Assembly: GCF_019285775.1 (NCBI RefSeq)
Contig: NZ_CP079105.1
Location: 1,426,001 to 1,490,000 of the forward strand
Direction of reading: 5' to 3'
DNA: 64,000 nt
Source: Skermania piniformis
GTDB taxonomy: Bacteria > Actinomycetota > Actinomycetes > Mycobacteriales > Mycobacteriaceae
Shown: piece after piece, positions 16,893 to 27,263 of the stretch
Numbering within the stretch: the first letter of the stretch is position 1
Layout of the letters: each line of letters opens with the position of its first letter
Position numbers and translations under genes: made by a program
Notes under the pieces: generated by a model
What the model was told of the DNA's origin: nothing
The model's input: only the letters and a program-made list of their open reading frames with translations
Database searches by the model: none

Positions 16893-17632
16893 GACAGTGA
16901 TCCCACGACGGCGGGCTGGGCGTGGCCGACGGCGTGCGGGCGAACCCGGAGCCGTCCGTCGAGCGCATCCGCCACCGCCATCGCCACCGGTTCCAGCACG
17001 TCGTCGACCCGGATCGGCCGACCGGTTTCCACCGTGAGCGAAGTGACTCCGGCATCACGGATACCGCACGGCACGATCGTGTCGAACGCGCCGAGCGCCG
17101 CATCACAGTTCAGCGCGAAGCCGTGCAGCGTCACCCCACGCTGCACGCGGACTCCGATGGCGGCGATCTTGCGCTCGGGCCGATGATCCCCGCTGCCCGG
17201 ACCGCGGCCGGCGGGCAGCCATACCCCGGAGCGGCCGTCGACCCGGCCGCATTCCAGGCCGAAACCGGCACAGACGGCGATGATTGCCTCTTCCAGCCGA
17301 CGCACGTAGGCCACGACGTCGAGCGGCTCGGCGAGTGCGACGATCGGGTAGCCGACCAGCTGTCCGGGACCGTGCCAGGTGATCTTTCCGCCGCGGTCCA
17401 CCTCGATCACCGGGGTGCCGTCCAACGGTCGGTCGGTCGGTGCCGTACGGCGGCCTGCGGTGTAGACCGAAGGGTGCTCGAGCAGCAACAACGTGTCGTG
17501 ACCGCGGCCGACCGCCCGGTCCGCTGCCAGCTCGCGTTGCAGCTGCCAGGCTGCCGCGTAGTCGATCCGGCCGAGCCGCCGGACCGCCAGCGGCGCAATG
17601 TCCGCGCGGGCCGAGCCGAGTACAGCGCTCAT
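16889..17632 (-). CDS. lipB: octanoyl-[acyl carrier protein]:protein N-octanoyltransferase
   Basis: Moves octanoate from ACP to the lipoyl-domain lysine, the first step of lipoate synthesis. 247 residues. Visible motifs: [51 protein letters not shown] (catalytic Lys) and [14 protein letters not shown] (catalytic Cys). The C-terminus is slightly extended. It overlaps the acetyltransferase gene upstream by ATGA and lipA downstream by GTGA, so translation is coupled through all three. Confidence 0.97.
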   Translation of the reverse strand: MSAVLGSARADIAPLAVRRLGRIDYAAAWQLQRELAADRAVGRGHDTLLLLEHPSVYTAGRRTAPTDRPLDGTPVIEVDRGGKITWHGPGQLVGYPIVALAEPLDVVAYVRRLEEAIIAVCAGFGLECGRVDGRSGVWLPAGRGPGSGDHRPERKIAAIGVRVQRGVTLHGFALNCDAALGAFDTIVPCGIRDAGVTSLTVETGRPIRVDDVLEPVAMAVADALDGRLRVRPHAVGHAQPAVVGSLS

Positions 17633-18156
17633 GGTTCCGAGGCTACTCGGGCCTCGAATGTGAGCTGCATCAACGTCAGGTCCAGCCAGCGGTCGAACTT
17701 GCGCCCGACCTCCGGCAGTTCACCGACCACCTGGAACCCGAAGTTCCGATGCAACGCGATCGATGCGACGTTGCCGGACTCGATGGCGGCGACCATGGCG
17801 TGTACCCCGCTCGCCCGGGCCCGGGCGAGCAGCTCGGCCAGCAGCGCGGACGCGACGCCGCTGCGGCGGTGTCCGGCGGCGACATAGACCGAATTCTCCA
17901 TCGTGTGCCGGTAGCCGGCCTTCGGCCACCATTGCCGGTAGCCGGCATAGCCGGCGAACCGGCCGGCCACGGTCGCGGTCAACACCGGCGTGCCGGCCGC
18001 GCGCCGCTCGGCCAGCCAGCGCTCCCGCTCGGCCAGGTCGACCGGTTCGGTGTCCCAGATGGCGGTGCCGGCCGCGATAGCAGCGTTGTGCAACTCCAAG
18101 ATCGCCGGGAGATCGGTGAGTTCGGTGTCGCGGACCTGTGGCAGCTCAGCCGCCAT
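17629..18156 (-). CDS. GNAT N-acetyltransferase (phosphinothricin acetyltransferase-like)
   Basis: 175 residues of a single GNAT fold: [17 protein letters not shown] at the start, a central [24 protein letters not shown] strand region (Pat/Bar-like, given in parts), the acetyl-CoA loop [15 protein letters not shown] near residue 97, and [21 protein letters not shown] at the end. Such enzymes acetylate amino groups, for example phosphinothricin or methionine sulfoximine; the natural substrate is unknown. The ATG at 18156 was chosen over further upstream codons because it begins the homology and overlaps the preceding gene by only 11 bp. It lies between the TIGR01777 gene and lipB. Confidence 0.9.
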   Translation of the reverse strand: MAAELPQVRDTELTDLPAILELHNAAIAAGTAIWDTEPVDLAERERWLAERRAAGTPVLTATVAGRFAGYAGYRQWWPKAGYRHTMENSVYVAAGHRRSGVASALLAELLARARASGVHAMVAAIESGNVASIALHRNFGFQVVGELPEVGRKFDRWLDLTLMQLTFEARVASEP

Positions 18157-19078
18157 CGGCACCGTGCGCCGCGGAACCGCGCTCTTCGGAACCGTGCAGG
18201 GCGGCATCGAGCGCGGCGCCGATCGTGTTGTGCTCGAAGCCGAATCCGGCCGACTCCAGCGCGGCCGGAATCGCCCGCGGCCCGGTCAACAGGGCTTCGT
18301 CGGCGAGCTCGCCGAGCGCCGCGCGTACGGCAAACTGCGGCACCCGCCACGGTGCCGGCCGGCCGAGGGCCCGCGCCAACGCCCGATTGAACTCGGCGTT
18401 GGTCACCGGGGCCGGGCCGACCAGATTGGCCGGTCCGCGCAGCGCCGACGAGGTGAGCGCGAAACCGATCGCGCGGAGCTCGTCGGTGAGCGAGATCCAC
18501 GGCAGGTACTGCCGACCCGTGCCGAGCCGACCCCCCAGCCCGAGCGAGTACACCAGTCGAAGCCGGCCCAGCGCACCACCGCTCGGGGCGAACACCAGGC
18601 CGCTGCGCAGCAGCACCACCCGCGCCCCGGCGGCGGCGGCCGGCGCGGTCGCCGCCTCCCAGTCCACACACAGACCGGCCAGGAAACCCGTTCCGGGCGC
18701 CGCCGACTCGTCCACGATCCGGTCACCGGTGTGGCCGTAGTAGTTGATTCCGCTCGCGTTGATCAGGGTCGGCACACCGGCCTGTGCTACCGCGGCAGCC
18801 AACACGTCGGTCGGGACGATCCGGCTGTCCCGCAGTTGTTGCTTGTACGCCCCGGTCCAGCGGCGATCGCCGACGCCCGCGCCGCACAGATTGACCACTG
18901 CGTCGGCGCCACTCAGCATCGCCGGTCCCAGTCGACCGTCGGCCGGATTCCAGCCGAGCTCGTCCGGGCCGGCCGGGGGCCGGCGCACCAACCGCACGAC
19001 GTGATGCCCGGCGGCGCGTAACCGATCGGTCAGCGCCGTTCCGATCAGCCCGGAGGAGCCGGCTACAACGACCTTCAT
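18146..19078 (-). CDS. TIGR01777 family NAD(P)-dependent epimerase-like protein
   Basis: 310 residues of an atypical extended SDR. The nucleotide loop is [10 protein letters not shown] (residues 8-17), with LVRRPP after strand 2, an [12 protein letters not shown] block carrying the YYG typical of TIGR01777, and [16 protein letters not shown] and [21 protein letters not shown] further on. These proteins (YfcH/Rv2216-like) have no proven substrate. It follows sucB by 19 bp in the same direction and leads into the acetyltransferase, lipB and lipA, as in mycobacteria, so it probably belongs to the lipoate/2-oxoacid operon. Confidence 0.92.
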   Translation of the reverse strand: MKVVVAGSSGLIGTALTDRLRAAGHHVVRLVRRPPAGPDELGWNPADGRLGPAMLSGADAVVNLCGAGVGDRRWTGAYKQQLRDSRIVPTDVLAAAVAQAGVPTLINASGINYYGHTGDRIVDESAAPGTGFLAGLCVDWEAATAPAAAAGARVVLLRSGLVFAPSGGALGRLRLVYSLGLGGRLGTGRQYLPWISLTDELRAIGFALTSSALRGPANLVGPAPVTNAEFNRALARALGRPAPWRVPQFAVRAALGELADEALLTGPRAIPAALESAGFGFEHNTIGAALDAALHGSEERGSAAHGADGG

Positions 19079-19097
19079 CGATGTTCCTTCCGCGGTG

Positions 19098-20786
19098 CTA
19101 CAGCCCGAGGTCGGCCTCGAAGGCTCCCTCCTGAAGACGGTGTTTGATCGTGGTCAGGAATCGGCCGGCGTCGGCGCCGTCGATCAGCCGATGGTCGTAG
19201 GTGAGCGGTAGGAAGCACATCGAGCGCACCCCGATCGACTCGGCACCGGTCTCGTCGATGACCACCACCGGCCGTTTCACGATCGCCCCGGTACCCAGCA
19301 TGGCGGCTTGCGGTGGCACCAGAATCGGGGTGTCGAACAGGGCGCCGTTGCTGCCGATGTTGGTGATGGTGAATGTGCCGCCGGCCAGCTCGTCCGGCTT
19401 CAGTTTGTTGCTGCGGGTGCGCTCCGCGAGGTCGGCGATCGCGCGGGCCAGCCCGGCCAACGACAGGTCGCCGGCGTTGTGGATCACCGGCGAGAGCAGA
19501 CCCTGCTCGGTGTCCACCGCGATGCCGAGATTCACCCCGGCGTGGTAGGTGATCTCGGCGGCGTCCTCGTTGTAGCTGGCATTCACGTTCGGATGCATAC
19601 CGAGCGCTTCCACCACCGCCTTGGCGAAGAACGGCAGGAAGGTCAGATTCACCCCCTCACGAGCGGCGAAGGTCGACTTGGCGCGGGCGCGGAGCGCCGC
19701 GATCCGCGTGACGTCGACCTCGTGGGTCTGGGTCAGCTGCGCGGTGGATTGCAGCGATTCGCGCGTCTTCTTCGCGGTGATCTGCCGGATCCGGTTCGCC
19801 TTCTGCGTGGTCCCGCGCAACGTGGCCAGGTCCGGTCGGCCGGCCGGGGTGGTCGGGCGGGCCGGCGTGGTGGGGGCCGGTGCGGCGGGCTCCGGCTCCG
19901 GGGCACGTTTGGCCTCGGCCGCGGCCAGCACGTCCTGCTTGCGGATCCGGCCACCGACCCCGGAGCCGGTGATGCCGGTGAGGTCCACGTCGTGCTCCGC
20001 GGCGAGCTTGCGCACCAACGGGGTCACGTAGGGGCCGGCGTCCCCGGTCGATCCGGTCGGGGCGGGCGTCGGCTCCGGAGCAGCTTCGGTTTTCGGCGCC
20101 GATTCGGGAGCGGCGTCGGATGCCGGGGCGGCACTGCCGACCAAGGCGAGTTGTCCGCCGACCGCGACCACGTCGTCCTCCGCTGCGGTGATCTCCAGCA
20201 GCGTGCCCGCGACCGGGGACGGGATCTCGGTGTCGACCTTGTCGGTGGACACCTCCAGCAGCGGCTCGTCCTCGGCGACGGCATCGCCGACCTGCTTGAG
20301 CCAGCGGGTCACGGTGCCTTCGGTGACCGACTCACCGAGTTCCGGCATCGTCACCGCCTTGGCGTCTGCCGCAGCCGGTTCCGACGCAGCTGCTTGCGGC
20401 GCGTCCTCGGCCGGGCTCGGTTCGGGCTCCGATCTCGATTCGGCTGTCGGGGTGGGTTCGGGTTCCGGCTCGGGTTCCGACGTCGATTCGGTTGCCGGCT
20501 CGGGTTCGGGCTCGGGCTCCGACGTCGATTCGGCGGCCGGTCGGTCGCCGGCGTCACCGATCACCCCGAGTTCGCCGCCGATCTCGACGACGTCGTCCTC
20601 CTGCGCGACGATCTTGGTCAGGACCCCGGAGGCCGGCGCCGGGATCTCGGTGTCCACCTTGTCCGTGGACACCTCGAGCAGCGGCTCGTCGGCCTGAACC
20701 TGGTCGCCTTCCTGCTTGAGCCATCGCGTGACGGTTCCCTCGGTGACGCTCTCCCCGAGAGCCGGCATCTGGACGGAGATGGCCAT
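19098..20786 (-). CDS. sucB: dihydrolipoamide acyltransferase (E2), two lipoyl domains
   Basis: 562 residues; core of a 2-oxoacid dehydrogenase complex (DlaT/SucB of mycobacteria, serving pyruvate dehydrogenase). It has two lipoyl domains with the modified Lys in [12 protein letters not shown] at residues 43 and 183, joined by a Ser/Glu/Pro-repeat linker. A second flexible linker leads to the peripheral-subunit-binding domain ([17 protein letters not shown], near 275-305). The catalytic domain ends with the active-site [13 protein letters not shown]. The ATG at 20786 has GAGGAG 9 nt upstream; an upstream in-frame ATG lacks one. LipB and LipA, which modify it, are encoded downstream. Confidence 0.97.
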   Translation of the reverse strand: MAISVQMPALGESVTEGTVTRWLKQEGDQVQADEPLLEVSTDKVDTEIPAPASGVLTKIVAQEDDVVEIGGELGVIGDAGDRPAAESTSEPEPEPEPATESTSEPEPEPEPTPTAESRSEPEPSPAEDAPQAAASEPAAADAKAVTMPELGESVTEGTVTRWLKQVGDAVAEDEPLLEVSTDKVDTEIPSPVAGTLLEITAAEDDVVAVGGQLALVGSAAPASDAAPESAPKTEAAPEPTPAPTGSTGDAGPYVTPLVRKLAAEHDVDLTGITGSGVGGRIRKQDVLAAAEAKRAPEPEPAAPAPTTPARPTTPAGRPDLATLRGTTQKANRIRQITAKKTRESLQSTAQLTQTHEVDVTRIAALRARAKSTFAAREGVNLTFLPFFAKAVVEALGMHPNVNASYNEDAAEITYHAGVNLGIAVDTEQGLLSPVIHNAGDLSLAGLARAIADLAERTRSNKLKPDELAGGTFTITNIGSNGALFDTPILVPPQAAMLGTGAIVKRPVVVIDETGAESIGVRSMCFLPLTYDHRLIDGADAGRFLTTIKHRLQEGAFEADLGL

Positions 20787-20870
20787 GTCAGTTGTCTCCT
20801 CGACGTGTCGGGTTGGTTGCCGTGCTTCCATCCTTGCACTCGCACCCGGTTCAGCGGGTCCGGGCGCGGA

Positions 20871-22358
20871 TCAGCCTTCGGCGGCAATGTCTTCCAGTAC
20901 GGCGATCAGGGTGCGAACCGGAACGCCGGTGCCGCCCTTGGCGGTGTAACCCCACGGGGCGCCGTTGTTGTAGGCCGGTCCTGCGATGTCGAGGTGCACC
21001 CAGTGGACGTCGTCCGGCACGAACTCGCGCAGGAAGAGTCCGGCCGACAACATGCCGCCGTAGCGGTGATTGGTGACGTTGGCCAGATCGGCGATTCGGG
21101 AGTTCAGATCGGTGCGCAGCTCGGCCGGCAATGGCATCGCCCAGCCGTTCTCACCGATCTGCTGGGAGATCCGGGCGACCCGGTCGCGAAACTCGTCGGT
21201 GCCCATCACGCCGGGCGTACGGGTACCCAGCGCGATCATCTGCGCCCCGGTCAGCGTCGCCACATCGATCAGGTACGCCGGCGCGTCCTCACCCGCCCGG
21301 ACGATCGCATCGGCCAGGATCAGCCGGCCTTCGGCGTCGGTGTTCAACACCTCGACCTTGGTGCCGCCGTACTGGGTGAGCACGTCACCGGGGCGCTGTG
21401 CCGTGCCGGACGGCATGTTCTCGGCCATCGGGACGGTCGCGACGACGGTCAGCGGGAGCTGTTGGCGTGCGGCATAGCAGATGGTGGCCAGGACGGCCGC
21501 GGCGCCGCCCATGTCCATCGTCATGAGTTCCATACCGGCCGCGGGCTTGATCGAGATGCCGCCGGTGTCGAACGTGATGCCCTTGCCGATCAGCGCGATC
21601 TTCGGCGCGTCCGGACCGCCGCCGGCGTAGCTGAGCCGGACCAGCCGCGGCGGCCGGGCCGATCCCTGACCGACCCCGACGATGCCGCCGTAACCGCCGT
21701 CGGCGAGCGCCTGCTCGTCGAGCACCTCGACGTCCAGGCCGAGCTCCCGCCCGGCGGCCGCCGCCTGATCGGCGAACGTAGCCGGGTAGAGGTGGTTCGG
21801 CGGGGTGTTGATCCAGTCGCGGGCCGTTGCGACCGCCTCCGCCACCCGGTACGCGCGGTCTCGGATCGCCTCGTTCGCCGGGGTCGGTTCGGCGAGCAGC
21901 ACCACCCGGCCGACCCGTCGACCGGCCGGTTCCGGTCGGCTCGTGGCCCGGAACTCGACGAACTCGTAACCCCCCAGGGCGAAGCCCTCGACTGCTGCGG
22001 CCAGGTCGATCGAGCCGAGCGTGGCGGCCGCGACGTCGACCCCGGTCAGTGCGCGCGCCGCGGCACCGGCAGCGCGACGGAGCTGATCGGCGTCCCGCTT
22101 GGCCGGATCGCCGAGTCCGACCGCGAGCACACTGGTCACGCCGAGCTCGGCCGGTGCCGGAATCCGGGTCGATTCCTCCGCCTTGCCGGTTGCGCCGACC
22201 GCGACCAGCCGATCCAGCAGCTGCTCGGCCGCCTCGGCCGACAGCCGGTCGCCGACCAGCGCGCGCGGTCCGTCGTCGGTGGTTTCGAGGCCGATCACCA
22301 GGACCTCGGCATCGGCGGGCAGGGTGTCGGCGAGAACGACTTCGGGGAGCGACGGCAT
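20871..22358 (-). CDS. pepA: leucyl aminopeptidase (M17)
   Basis: 495 residues. Removes N-terminal amino acids from peptides in the cytoplasm, using two metal ions. The M17 signature [13 protein letters not shown] is intact, with the first catalytic Lys in [15 protein letters not shown] and metal ligands in MDMGGAAAV. The N-terminal Macro-like domain covers about residues 1-170. The ATG at 22358 sits 6 nt behind a TAGGGT -10 in a 27-bp palindrome shared with divergent gcvT, so a leaderless transcript is likely. Confidence 0.96.
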   Translation of the reverse strand: MPSLPEVVLADTLPADAEVLVIGLETTDDGPRALVGDRLSAEAAEQLLDRLVAVGATGKAEESTRIPAPAELGVTSVLAVGLGDPAKRDADQLRRAAGAAARALTGVDVAAATLGSIDLAAAVEGFALGGYEFVEFRATSRPEPAGRRVGRVVLLAEPTPANEAIRDRAYRVAEAVATARDWINTPPNHLYPATFADQAAAAGRELGLDVEVLDEQALADGGYGGIVGVGQGSARPPRLVRLSYAGGGPDAPKIALIGKGITFDTGGISIKPAAGMELMTMDMGGAAAVLATICYAARQQLPLTVVATVPMAENMPSGTAQRPGDVLTQYGGTKVEVLNTDAEGRLILADAIVRAGEDAPAYLIDVATLTGAQMIALGTRTPGVMGTDEFRDRVARISQQIGENGWAMPLPAELRTDLNSRIADLANVTNHRYGGMLSAGLFLREFVPDDVHWVHLDIAGPAYNNGAPWGYTAKGGTGVPVRTLIAVLEDIAAEG

Positions 22359-22363
22359 GGGGT

Positions 22364-22390
22364 CACCCTACGGCCGACGGCCGTAGGGTG
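22364..22390. promoter_or_regulatory. 27-bp perfect palindrome forming divergent pepA/gcvT promoters
   Basis: CACCCTACGGCCG, a central A, then the exact reverse complement. Each arm holds a TAGGGT -10 hexamer: 22365-22370 on the minus strand (6 nt before the pepA ATG) and 22384-22389 on the plus strand (7 nt before the gcvT GTG at 22397). The whole 38-bp gap between the two genes is thus one symmetrical bidirectional promoter, with room for a dimeric regulator on the symmetry axis. Confidence 0.65.
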
Positions 22391-22396
22391 GTGGCT

Positions 22397-23494
22397 GTGA
22401 GCGAGCTGTGGCACGGACCCATCCAGCAGGTACACGTCGACCTCGGTGCGGCGTTCGCTCCGTTCGGCGGGTGGGAGATGCCGGTGTCGTATGCGGGCAC
22501 GGTCGCCGAACACAATGCGGTGCGCGGCCGGGTCGGCATCTTCGACGTATCGCACCTGGGCAAAGCGCTGGTTGCGGGCCCGGGCGCGGCCGCATTCGTC
22601 AATCGCGTGCTGACCGCGGACTTGGACCGGATCGGCCCCGGCACGGCGCAGTACACGCTGTGCTGCAACGACTCCGGCGGGGTGATCGACGACCTGATCG
22701 CCTATCGGGTGGCCGGCGACGAGGTGTTCCTGGTGCCGAACGCGGCGAACAACCAGGCGGTCGTCGCGGCGCTGACCGCCCAGGCGCCCAGCGGCGTCAC
22801 CGTGACCGACCAGCATCGTGACTTCGCCGTGTTCGCGGTACAGGGGCCGGAGTCGGCGCGGGTGCTGGCTGCTGCCGGTTTCCCGGCCGAGCTGCCGTAT
22901 CTCGGATTTGTCGACACCGTCTGGCAGGGGCGCCCGGTCCGGGTGTGCCGCACGGGCTACACCGGCGAGCACGGCTACGAGTTGTTGCCGCGTTGGTCCG
23001 ACGCGGAACCGGTGTTCGCGGCGCTCCTCGACGCGGTACGCGCCGCCGGTGGAGAACCGGCCGGCCTCGGCGCCCGGGACACGCTGCGCACCGAGATGGG
23101 GTACCCGTTGCACGGGCACGAACTCGCACCGGACATCTCGCCGCTGCAGGCCCGCTGCGGCTGGGCGGTCGGCTGGGCCAAGCCGCAATTCTGGGGGCGG
23201 GATGCGTTGCTCGCGGAAAAGGCGGCGGGTCCCGCGCGCACGCTGATCGGCCTGCGTGCCGTCGATCGCGGGGTGCTCCGGTCGGCGCAGGCGGTGCTGG
23301 TCGACGGCGCGCCGATCGGACAGACGACCTCGGGCACCTTTTCCCCGAGCCTGCAGGTCGGGATCGCTCTCGCGCTGGTCGACCCGGACGCGGCACCGGA
23401 GTTCGGCGCCGAGGCCGAGGTCCAGGCACGCGGCCGCCGATTGCGCTGCGTCGTGGTGAAGCCACCGTTCGTCCAGGTCAAAACCAGACAATAG
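22397..23494 (+). CDS. gcvT: aminomethyltransferase (glycine cleavage T protein)
   Basis: 365 residues, the usual length. Transfers the methylene group from aminomethyl-lipoyl GcvH to tetrahydrofolate, releasing ammonia. Recognised from [20 protein letters not shown], the folate-site [24 protein letters not shown], and [21 protein letters not shown]. The GTG at 22397 was chosen because its spacing to the -10 is right for a leaderless start; GTGs at 22388 and 22391 are alternatives. The other gcv genes are not in the window. ilvE follows after 14 bp but has its own -10. Confidence 0.96.
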   Translation: MSELWHGPIQQVHVDLGAAFAPFGGWEMPVSYAGTVAEHNAVRGRVGIFDVSHLGKALVAGPGAAAFVNRVLTADLDRIGPGTAQYTLCCNDSGGVIDDLIAYRVAGDEVFLVPNAANNQAVVAALTAQAPSGVTVTDQHRDFAVFAVQGPESARVLAAAGFPAELPYLGFVDTVWQGRPVRVCRTGYTGEHGYELLPRWSDAEPVFAALLDAVRAAGGEPAGLGARDTLRTEMGYPLHGHELAPDISPLQARCGWAVGWAKPQFWGRDALLAEKAAGPARTLIGLRAVDRGVLRSAQAVLVDGAPIGQTTSGTFSPSLQVGIALALVDPDAAPEFGAEAEVQARGRRLRCVVVKPPFVQVKTRQ

Positions 23495-23495
23495 C

Positions 23496-23501
23496 TACGA
23501 T
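23496..23501 (+). promoter_or_regulatory. -10 box for leaderless ilvE transcript
   Basis: TACGAT, 7 nt, then the ATG at 23509. No Shine-Dalgarno is present, which fits a leaderless mRNA. Confidence 0.55.
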
Positions 23502-23508
23502 TGGGCCC

Positions 23509-24612
23509 ATGACCACCGCCGTCGACTTCGTCCGCGCTCCGCATCCTGCCCCGACCACGGCGGAGCGGCGGGCGGAGATTCTGGCTGCGCCCGGCTTCGG
23601 CCGCTACCTGACCGACCATATGGTGTCGATCGACTACACCCGCGACGGTGGTTGGGGACCGGGTCGGGTCGAACCTTACGCGCCGATCACGCTCGATCCG
23701 GCGGCGATGGTATTGCACTACGGGCAAGCCATCTTCGAGGGACTCAAGGCCTACCGGCAGCCCGACGGCAGCATCGCCTCGTTCCGGATCGATGCCAACG
23801 CGCGTCGGCTGCAGCGGTCCGCGCAGCGGATTGCCATGCCGGAGTTGCCGACCGAGTTGTTCGTCGAATCGGTGCGGCAGTTGCTCGCCGTGGACCATGC
23901 CTGGGTGCCCGCGGCCGGTGGCGAGGACTCGCTCTACCTGCGACCGTTCATGTTCGCCACCGAGGCCGGTCTCGGGGTACGACCGGCGGGGAACTATCGG
24001 TATCTGCTGATCGCCTCGCCGGCCGGGGCCTACTTTCCGCGCGGCGTGAAGCCGGTGCGGGTGTGGCTGTCCACCGAGTACGTCCGGGCGGCGCCGGGCG
24101 GAACCGGGGCGGCCAAGTTTGCCGGGAACTACGCCGCTTCGTTGGTCGCCCAGGCCCAGGCGGCCGAGGAGGGTTGCGACCAGGTGGTCTGGCTGGACGC
24201 GATCGAGCACCGGTATGTCGAGGAGATGGGCGGGATGAACCTGTTCTTCGTCTTCGGTGCCGGCGCCCAGGCAAAGCTGGTCACCCCGGAACTGTCCGGC
24301 GCACTGCTGCCCGGCATCACGCGGGACTCCCTGCTCACCCTGGCCGCAGACTCCGGGATCGCCATCGAGGAACGCCGAATCGGTACCGACGAGTGGCGGT
24401 CCAAGGCGAGTTCCGGCGAGATCACCGAGGTGTTCGCCTGCGGCACCGCGGCAGTGATCACCCCGGTCGGGGCGGTCTGTTCCGCCGACGGCGAGTTCAC
24501 CATCGCAGACGGTGAGCCGGGGGAAGTGACCATGGCGTTGCGGGACACGCTCACCGGGATCCAGCGCGGCACCTTTGCCGACACCCACGGTTGGGTGACC
24601 AGGCTGTACTGA
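23509..24612 (+). CDS. ilvE: branched-chain amino acid aminotransferase
   Basis: 367 residues, fold-type IV PLP enzyme that makes Val, Leu and Ile from their 2-oxo acids using glutamate. The PLP Lys is K203 in [13 protein letters not shown]; downstream come [10 protein letters not shown] and the phosphate-binding [23 protein letters not shown] near residue 73 is the substrate-loop signature. In actinobacteria it also performs the last step of methionine regeneration. The start lies 7 nt after a -10 hexamer. Confidence 0.97.
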   Translation: MTTAVDFVRAPHPAPTTAERRAEILAAPGFGRYLTDHMVSIDYTRDGGWGPGRVEPYAPITLDPAAMVLHYGQAIFEGLKAYRQPDGSIASFRIDANARRLQRSAQRIAMPELPTELFVESVRQLLAVDHAWVPAAGGEDSLYLRPFMFATEAGLGVRPAGNYRYLLIASPAGAYFPRGVKPVRVWLSTEYVRAAPGGTGAAKFAGNYAASLVAQAQAAEEGCDQVVWLDAIEHRYVEEMGGMNLFFVFGAGAQAKLVTPELSGALLPGITRDSLLTLAADSGIAIEERRIGTDEWRSKASSGEITEVFACGTAAVITPVGAVCSADGEFTIADGEPGEVTMALRDTLTGIQRGTFADTHGWVTRLY

Positions 24613-24629
24613 GCTGCGATACTCGCCCG

Positions 24630-25106
24630 ATGCGGATCGAGGACGTGCTGGAGCTGGTCCGATCACTGAACGGCTCGTTGATCCTCGCCCCGGTCCCCGG
24701 CAGCGGCTACCCGGAGATCGCCTGGGGCGACTACTTCTGTTACTACAGCGCGGACGGTACGGTACCGAGCACCAGGCAGCCGTACGCGACGATCATCACC
24801 AAGGATTACCCCGACGACGCCGGTTCCCGGCTCGACGAGCCCGGCCGATGGCGGCTCAACGTCCGGGTCGGCCGGGATCGCCTCGGCGAATTGCTCGCCG
24901 GGCCCGCTGCCGCCGGCGCCACGGTGGATTTCGGCGCGACCGACGTGCTGGTACCGCATCCGGTGTACGCCCGGCAGGGTTGGATCGCGGTGGTACTGCC
25001 GGCGTATCGCACCGAGGAAACCGTGCGCGGCCTGCTCCGAGACGCCCATCGGCTCGCCGAAGTCGACGCCCATCGGCACGCCGAAGAGCAGGCCGATCCG
25101 ACCTAG
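24630..25106 (+). CDS. DUF6194 family protein
   Basis: 158 residues, cytoplasmic. The sequence EIAWGDYFCYYSADG, PYATIITKDYPDD, RLNVRVGRDRLGELL and DVLVPHPVYARQGWIAVVLP is the pattern of the actinobacterial DUF6194 family, whose members resemble phage-type or MmcQ/YjbR-like small alpha/beta proteins. The role is unknown. A GATACT hexamer lies 6 nt before the ATG, so it may be leaderless too. It is convergent with and overlaps the flavin reductase gene by 4 bp. Confidence 0.78.
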   Translation: MRIEDVLELVRSLNGSLILAPVPGSGYPEIAWGDYFCYYSADGTVPSTRQPYATIITKDYPDDAGSRLDEPGRWRLNVRVGRDRLGELLAGPAAAGATVDFGATDVLVPHPVYARQGWIAVVLPAYRTEETVRGLLRDAHRLAEVDAHRHAEEQADPT

Positions 25107-25651
25107 TCGGCCGGGTGCGCGGTTGCGGTGACCAGGTCGTCGAGCAGCTTGACCAGCTCGGCGGCCCGGCGCTCCTGCAATGCCAGACCTTCGGCACCGA
25201 AGTCGGTGAACAGCGACAGCGCGACCTGGCTACGAATATCGTTCATGTGGAAATTCGCCACGATCTGGCGCCATTGCTCGACCGCCCGGACTCCGGCGTC
25301 GGCGCCGTAGGAGACGAAGGCGACCGTCTTGCCGAACCACTCCGGGCCTAGACTATCCACCGCGTTCTTCAACGCTCCGGGCACTCCGTGGTTGTACTCC
25401 GGGGTGACGACGATGTAGCCGTCGCAGGCGTCGATCGCCTGACTCCACCGGGTCACCTCGGGGGAGTCGTAGACCTTGTTCGCTGCGGCCGGCACCGTCG
25501 CCGAGGTGAGCAGCGGGACGTCGAAGTCCTTCAGATCGACGATCTCGAACTTGGCGTCGTCGCGCTGGGACGCGACGTCGTAGACCCAGTCGGCAACCGC
25601 GGCTCCGGTGCGTCCTTCGCGGATGGATCCGAGGATGATTCCGATCTTCAC
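25103..25651 (-). CDS. NADPH-dependent FMN reductase family protein
   Basis: 182 residues, flavodoxin fold. The FMN phosphate loop is GSIREGRTGAAVADWV near residue 8; the second loop is TPEYNHGVPGALKNAVD, the family's signature for FMN and partner binding. Likely reduces FMN, quinones, azo dyes or chromate with NADPH. The GTG at 25651 has GGAG 8 nt upstream; the frame is open a little further up but without a ribosome site. It stands alone, convergent with the DUF6194 gene. Confidence 0.9.
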   Translation of the reverse strand: MKIGIILGSIREGRTGAAVADWVYDVASQRDDAKFEIVDLKDFDVPLLTSATVPAAANKVYDSPEVTRWSQAIDACDGYIVVTPEYNHGVPGALKNAVDSLGPEWFGKTVAFVSYGADAGVRAVEQWRQIVANFHMNDIRSQVALSLFTDFGAEGLALQERRAAELVKLLDDLVTATAHPAD

Positions 25652-25714
25652 AGGCAAATCTCCATATTCTTTTTCGCGCGACACCCGGGCATATCCGCGG
25701 GCAACTCTATCGGC

Positions 25715-25780
25715 GGCTCAGCCGTCTGCTGTTCGGTGGCTCAGCCGTCTGCTGTTCGGTGGCTCAGCCGTCTGCTACAT
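25715..25780. repeat. 23-bp tandem repeat, about 2.6 copies
   Basis: GGCTCAGCCGTCTGCTGTTCGGT at 25715-25737 and 25738-25760, then 16 bases of a third copy. A fourth GGCTCAGCCG lies at 25785-25794 and contains the stop of the downstream-transcribed metallo-hydrolase, so the repeat appears to have grown out of the end of that gene. Confidence 0.9.
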
Positions 25781-25788
25781 CCGGCGGC

Positions 25789-26517
25789 TCAGCCGCCCAT
25801 CACCGCGCGCCACTCTTCCAGCGTCTTCGGTCGGAACACATAGTTGCCGGCGCGCACCGTGGACAGCGGGGCGCTGGGGTCGGCCGAATACCAGTGGCCG
25901 GGATACACCGTGGGGTCGCCGGGTAGTCCGGCGAGGTACTGCAGGCTGCGATAGATGTCGTCGGAGTTACCGCCGGGGAAGTCGGTGCGCCCGCACCCGT
26001 CCAGAAACAGGGTGTCGCCCGCGATCAGCCGTCCGTCCAACAGGAAACACTGGCTGCCCGGCGTGTGTCCCGGGGTGTGCAACAACTCGATCTCCAGACC
26101 GCCGAGCGCAACTTTGTCGCCGTGCTCGTGTCCGGTGAGTTCGCCGGGTGCGATTCCGGTCACCTGGGACACCCAGTTCAACTCGGCGTTCTGCACATGG
26201 ACCGGGACCGATCGGCGGTCCAGCAACTCGACCAGACCGGGCAGCGTGAAGCCGAGCATCGTGCCGCCGACATGGTCGGGGTGGTGGTGCGTGGCGAGCA
26301 CGCCGGACAGCCGCAGGCCGTCCGATTCCAGCACGTCGACCAGTTCGTTTGCCGCATAGGCCGGGTCGACAACCATCCCGTCGCCGGTCTCCCGGTCGCC
26401 GATCAGGTAGGCGAAGTTGCGCATCTGGCCGGCGATCGGATCGCCGACCGCGTAGTCCCGGCCGGACAGCAGCTGGCGGAAGTACAGGCGGTCGCCGTCA
26501 CCCGGCTGGTCGGTCAT
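25789..26517 (-). CDS. MBL-fold metallo-hydrolase (glyoxalase II-like)
   Basis: 242 residues. Metal ligands are visible in THHHPDHVGG, HTPGHTPGSQCFLL, GDTLFLDGCGRTDFPGG and YPGHWYS, giving the two-metal site of hydroxyacyl-thiol hydrolases and persulfide dioxygenases. The CGRTDFPGG block is typical of the latter group, so sulfur oxidation is as likely as glyoxalase II activity. It overlaps the end of cobS by ATGA and is last in the cobalamin operon, though no link to cobalamin is evident. Confidence 0.9.
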   Translation of the reverse strand: MTDQPGDGDRLYFRQLLSGRDYAVGDPIAGQMRNFAYLIGDRETGDGMVVDPAYAANELVDVLESDGLRLSGVLATHHHPDHVGGTMLGFTLPGLVELLDRRSVPVHVQNAELNWVSQVTGIAPGELTGHEHGDKVALGGLEIELLHTPGHTPGSQCFLLDGRLIAGDTLFLDGCGRTDFPGGNSDDIYRSLQYLAGLPGDPTVYPGHWYSADPSAPLSTVRAGNYVFRPKTLEEWRAVMGG

Positions 26518-27257
26518 GTCGCCAACCCTAACCCGAGCCCGGCGGCCACCACGGTGACGGTGAATTCGCTCGCGGCGCCGAGCACGTCGCCGCCGATCCC
26601 GGCGAACCGGCGAGCGCAGTGCCGGACCAGCAGCACCGCGCCGAGCAGCGCGAACAGCATCACCAGCGGTCCCTGCGCGGGCCCCGGTGTCGCCCAGACC
26701 GCACTGCCGGCCAGCAGCGCGGCCCAGCCCAGGCCGACGGCGATCGGTTGGGTGCCGGCGACCAAAGGCCCGAATCCGTGCTGCTCGGCGGCCGCAACGC
26801 CGCGCCGGCAAGCGAGCACCACGGCAACCCGACCCGCCGTCACCGCGAGCACGATCGCGGGCCAGCGGTCGGCCGCGATCAGCGTGCCGAACCCGATCGA
26901 CTGGGCCAGGATCACGAGCACGATCGCGGTCACCCCGAACGGGCCTGCGGCCCCGTCGTGCAGCACCTGCCGAGCCCGCTCCGGCGGTCCGTAACAGCCC
27001 AACCCGTCGGCGGTGTCGGCCAATCCGTCCAGATGCATGCCGCGGGTCGACCCGGCCAGCGCCGCGACCACCACGACCCCGGCCAGGCCCGGCACGGCAC
27101 CGGCCCAGGAAGCGAGCCAACCCAGGCCGGCAGCTGCCACCCCCAGCAGCGCACCGACCAGCGGTGCCACGCCGATCGCGCGGGCTGCGGCCGTCCGGTC
27201 GACGGTGCTCGGCCCGCGCAGCGGGAGCACGGTCAGCCACGTGAGGGCCAGGCGCAC
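26514..27257 (-). CDS. cobS: adenosylcobinamide-GDP ribazoletransferase (cobalamin synthase)
   Basis: 247 residues, integral membrane. Joins alpha-ribazole to adenosylcobinamide-GDP in the last step of cobalamin assembly. The signature MHLDGLADTADGLGCYG is present near residue 74, followed by GAAGPFGV. Six or so hydrophobic segments fill the rest. Starts with GTG 6 bp after the cobT stop. It uses the products of CobU and CobT, encoded upstream in the same operon. Confidence 0.96.
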   Translation of the reverse strand: MRLALTWLTVLPLRGPSTVDRTAAARAIGVAPLVGALLGVAAAGLGWLASWAGAVPGLAGVVVVAALAGSTRGMHLDGLADTADGLGCYGPPERARQVLHDGAAGPFGVTAIVLVILAQSIGFGTLIAADRWPAIVLAVTAGRVAVVLACRRGVAAAEQHGFGPLVAGTQPIAVGLGWAALLAGSAVWATPGPAQGPLVMLFALLGAVLLVRHCARRFAGIGGDVLGAASEFTVTVVAAGLGLGLAT

Positions 27258-27263
27258 CGCAGG

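Noticed and set aside
19308-22400. Open frame of 1030 codons on the plus strand opposite sucB and pepA
   Set aside because: Antisense shadow of two well-recognised enzymes; composition is dominated by Arg, Gly and Val and shows no domain.
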